The position numbers and the translations under genes were made by a program. This document shows positions 61,066-64,000 of a DNA stretch of 64,000 nt, one piece after another. Source of the stretch: Pyxicephalus adspersus (lineage: Eukaryota > Chordata > Amphibia > Anura > Pyxicephalidae). The stretch is taken from NCBI RefSeq assembly GCF_032062135.1, contig NC_092859.1:42228069-42292068 (forward strand), given 5' to 3'. Position 1 is the stretch's first letter; every line of letters begins with the position of its first letter. The notes under the pieces were generated by a model, which saw only the letters and a program-made list of their open reading frames with translations, was not told the DNA's origin and made no database searches.

Positions 61066-62879
61066 CAGAAGGAGAAGAGGAACACATATGCAGATCAGAA
61101 CCTTTAATTATTCTGCATGTTTTTTCTCTACATCACTTATTTAGAAACAACGAGGTCAGTAAAGGCAGTCTTGATAATTCTAGGTTTTCACTAATAAAAG
61201 AATGTTAAGTGATCAGTTTGAATGAAAAAAGTGTTTTGCTGAATCCTTCCTTAAATGGCCTCTCATCCTCCTATTTTTAATTTTCTTAACATTTTTTTTT
61301 ACATGTCACTAATTTGGTGATATTTCTGGATATATTACCTAACATTGTATACAGTACATAATACTACATGAAGTTTATATCATGGATTTCTTTTAATCCT
61401 TTGCAATTAGGAAGAAATCTGCAGCTGTATAATAAAAGGCCTGAATTGGCTCTGAAGTGGCACATAAGTGGAGAAGGAACTCCCATTCTGCCTCGGGCCC
61501 CTTTTACTGAGCTGTGACTGCAGCATGTGATTTGGCTGGTGGTTTCTGCCAATACACCACATAATGGATAGTTATTAGGGGATAATGGGCTTCTTGTAAT
61601 GGATTCATTGTGTATAGTTGGCTGCTAAAACTACCAGAAGTTATCTAAGAATGTGCTTTGTTCCCAACACATTGATTTCTGATTTATTTCTGTTCTGGAT
61701 CTTCGTGCCGCCAGTCAGAGGTTTCTTTACATTGATCCACAGGTAGCTCTTGCTGTTGCCCTGAAATCACCAAGTTGCTGGCAATCCACATTTACATTCA
61801 TTTATTAACTTTTTTAAACCATTTGTTTTAAACACATGAAGTTTTTTTTATAAGGACCATTCACAAACCTACAAACAGATCCAATCAAATTGATGAAAAC
61901 CAGAGCAACTGTGATCTTGTTGCAGACTGTTCCTAGTGTCATCTTTTCAAGAAATCACAAATAGAACTAGATTGTGACACACCAAAGCCAACTTCTGTCT
62001 TTACTTTCTAGCCACTTCACCAAAACACTTTTTCTATACACAGAAACATTCATTCAGTCTTAACAGATAAATACACAGCTTAAACAATTGTAGAGTATGT
62101 ATTTTGAGTTACCTGCTGAGAATTTTTTATTTTAGTCAGCCTTTCTGATATTACCTATTCACACTCACCAAGCTGCTCCCATACCTGAATGGACAATAAA
62201 GGACCTGACCAGTCTGCTGAAGTTTTCTCCCTTTTTTCTGTAATCAGGTTCCTATAATTAAATCGATAGCAATATTTAGTGCAGGAAAACCCCTAACGTG
62301 CAAAATTAGTCCTGCACCCCTTTATATAGTGCAGTCTTCTCAGCTGGAAGGAGGGAAACTAGCCGGATGGTAAAAAGTTAACAGGGCAAGACACGGCAAA
62401 TTTAGAGCTCATAGTTATTTATGCCACAGGTATCCAGTAACCCCTAATATTGTGTCTTAGTGTGTTCTACTTACCCCCTATACTTTGTTCCAACTTTCTA
62501 ATGCCTGGCTTGTTAGAATGAACAATTTTTACATTTTTTTGTATCATGCTCCAACAGTCCATTGCTGTGTATTTTAATCCAACTGCCTAGTGTTCCATGT
62601 TTTAATAGTGTAATCCCGTGTAGTAGTATAATATTGTGATCAATGTGGCTTAACAAATTAGGCTTAGTTCACATTAGCAGTAAAAAAAAAAAACTCAGCC
62701 ATTTACCCCTTCTGAGTGACTACTTGGCAACTGCTATGCACCTGGGATTGGTAAACAGCGGCAAGTGCTGGGCTTTTTCAGGCCTAGCGGTTTTTCAAGC
62801 AGCAGTAATTCCTGGCAGGAGGAAAGTGAGGAGTAAATCAGCAAATCACCTCCTAGCTCTATATCTAGATAACGCAAAA

Positions 62880-63240
62880 CTTTTGTGAAAAAAATTTCAC
62901 TTGATCTGTAAACGAACTGAGCCTAGCAAGTCCCACGCTTGCTCTTCTTTCCTCTTCTTTATGATGATCACCGTTCCATCCAGTGCTGATCTCATTGGGC
63001 ATCTGTGAGATTGAGCTTTTTTTACATTATAGGAAAGCCCCTGATGATTTCTTCCCAATGTCAGGCATGCACAGAAGGAGCAACCCACAGCCACCTGGCA
63101 CAAATACCATAGCACCATAGCAGTAATGACAGAAGAAAGGGGTCCTCCCCCAAAAAATTAAAAAAACAACACATTTTTCTATTATAAAAAAGAGGAATGT
63201 CACCATTTATTTAATGTTAAAATGTGGTGATGCTTTAAGA
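62880..63240 (-). repeat. CpG-bearing interspersed repeat, copy 5 (degraded)
   Basis: On the minus strand it contains cattcctcttttttataata, gggttgctccttctgtgcat and gatgcccaatgagatcagc, in the same order as the copy at 8175-8665. CpG sites are mostly lost. Confidence 0.5.
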
Positions 63241-63857
63241 GTGTAAAATCTGCTTTTCATATTCTGCATCCTACCAACTCACTGTGTTCATTCCGTCAGA
63301 TGTCCTAAATTGTTGGTTGTAATTACTTAAAATTTGTAGGGTACACAGGGCACTCTAGCAGCCCAAAATTGAAAATGCAAATTAATTAATTATTTTCAGC
63401 TTCCTACACCTCCCCATTCCAGAGAAATTGGTTCAAGTGTTAGAAGTCAGCAGTAATGTTTACCAGGGTAGTGCGTTTGCCATAGTAATGAAATTTTAGT
63501 TGGGGGAGGGGGGGGGACCAAAAGTGTTCCCCACTGCAACTACATTTTTGGCTTTGTATACTCCACCATTCTAGGTAAATTGGGATTCAAAGAAGAGAAG
63601 CAGATCAGGGTAACATAGCATGACAGGTATAGATTTGTGACAAGTAGGTATTATTTAGGTGCCCCATCCCAATGCTCCTTTCTATGTAAGTGGCCCTTGG
63701 GGTCCCCAGTTTGCATTTTTGATTTAAGAACTCCTAGACGCACTTGCTTTTAATACTGCAACCCCAATGTTGTATTCTCACAAATTTTTACAATTCTGAT
63801 CCCCATATCTTGAAATTTGTAAAAGCTGGGGTGCTGAAATAGTGGTTACTACTAACT

Positions 63858-64000
63858 ACCGTGTTTCCCCGATTTTAGGACATCCCCATTAAGTAAGCCA
63901 CCCCCGATTTTTAAAAAAATAATTAAAATAAGACACTCACCCGTTTATAAGACAGCTCCAGATATCTGATCCTGCGTGTGTGTCCTTTGTGCTGGCTGCA
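63858..64000 (+). mobile_element. 5' part of an element beginning cgtgtttccccga (truncated by window end)
   Basis: ccgtgtttccccgattttag at 63859-63878, followed by ataagacact and ttataagacagc, resembles a common vertebrate MITE terminus (CCGTGTTTCCCCGAAAATAAGAC-type). The right end is beyond the window. Confidence 0.45.

Larger units (their letters stand above)
59207..64000 (+). other. MGAT4B: MGAT4B intron, 5' part (runs off the window)
   Basis: This phase-2 intron is at least 4,794 nt long. It contains a palindromic MITE (60082-60363), a retroposon tail with an AAT microsatellite (60919-61065), a copy of the CpG-bearing repeat family (about 62880-63240) and the start of another element at about 63860. 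No sequence encoding the expected next exon was found by eye. The stretch 61066-62879 shows nothing recognisable. Confidence 0.8.

Overview
This is vertebrate nuclear DNA with introns, low gene density and many interspersed repeats. The only protein-coding gene I can support is MGAT4B (N-acetylglucosaminyltransferase IVb, a Golgi enzyme that branches N-glycans). Four consecutive internal exons lie on the + strand at 41877-42056, 47361-47501, 49361-49494 and 59160-59206. Their splice phases chain correctly (1, 1, 0, 2) and together give about 167 codons. The first exon (cytoplasmic tail and membrane anchor) was not found, and the gene continues past position 64000. The repeat types (CR1/L2-like and L1/Tx1-like non-LTR elements, Tc1, piggyBac and hAT relics, many MITEs) and the long introns suggest a frog, probably a ranoid. 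That is an inference.

Layout: 1-41876 has no recognised host exon and is either a very long intron 1 or upstream intergenic DNA. It holds Tc1 relics (2.7 and 12.5-13.2 kb), an hAT MITE with a perfect 8-bp target duplication (4.0 kb), a CR1/L2-like LINE 3' end (8.8-9.5 kb) and two members of a TTAA-flanked piggyBac-like MITE family (9.7 and 14.7-16.1 kb). It also holds a decayed gene of an unnamed transposon-associated family (13.5-14.6 kb), a U2 snRNA 5' fragment (18.6 kb) and a piggyBac transposase relic broken by MITEs (22.5-24.6 kb). Further on are a 5'-truncated L1-like insertion with intact target duplications (27.6-29.1 kb), a TA-flanked mariner-type MITE (33.1-33.7 kb) and a second LINE 3' end (37.6-38.0 kb).

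41877-64000 is the MGAT4B body. Its introns hold several copies of a palindromic fold-back repeat, another Tc1 relic (44.3 kb), two more hAT MITEs with perfect 8-bp duplications (46.4 and 56.9 kb), two hammerhead-ribozyme-like motifs (48.55 and 51.9 kb) and a 17-bp perfect inverted repeat (55.65 kb).

I see no operon, CRISPR array, defence locus or other cooperating gene system. The most interesting items are the decayed unnamed-family gene, the hammerhead-like motifs, the satellite of palindromes inside the 14.7-16.1 kb element, and the well-preserved insertion footprints. Most open reading frames over 60 codons are chance or lie inside repeats.
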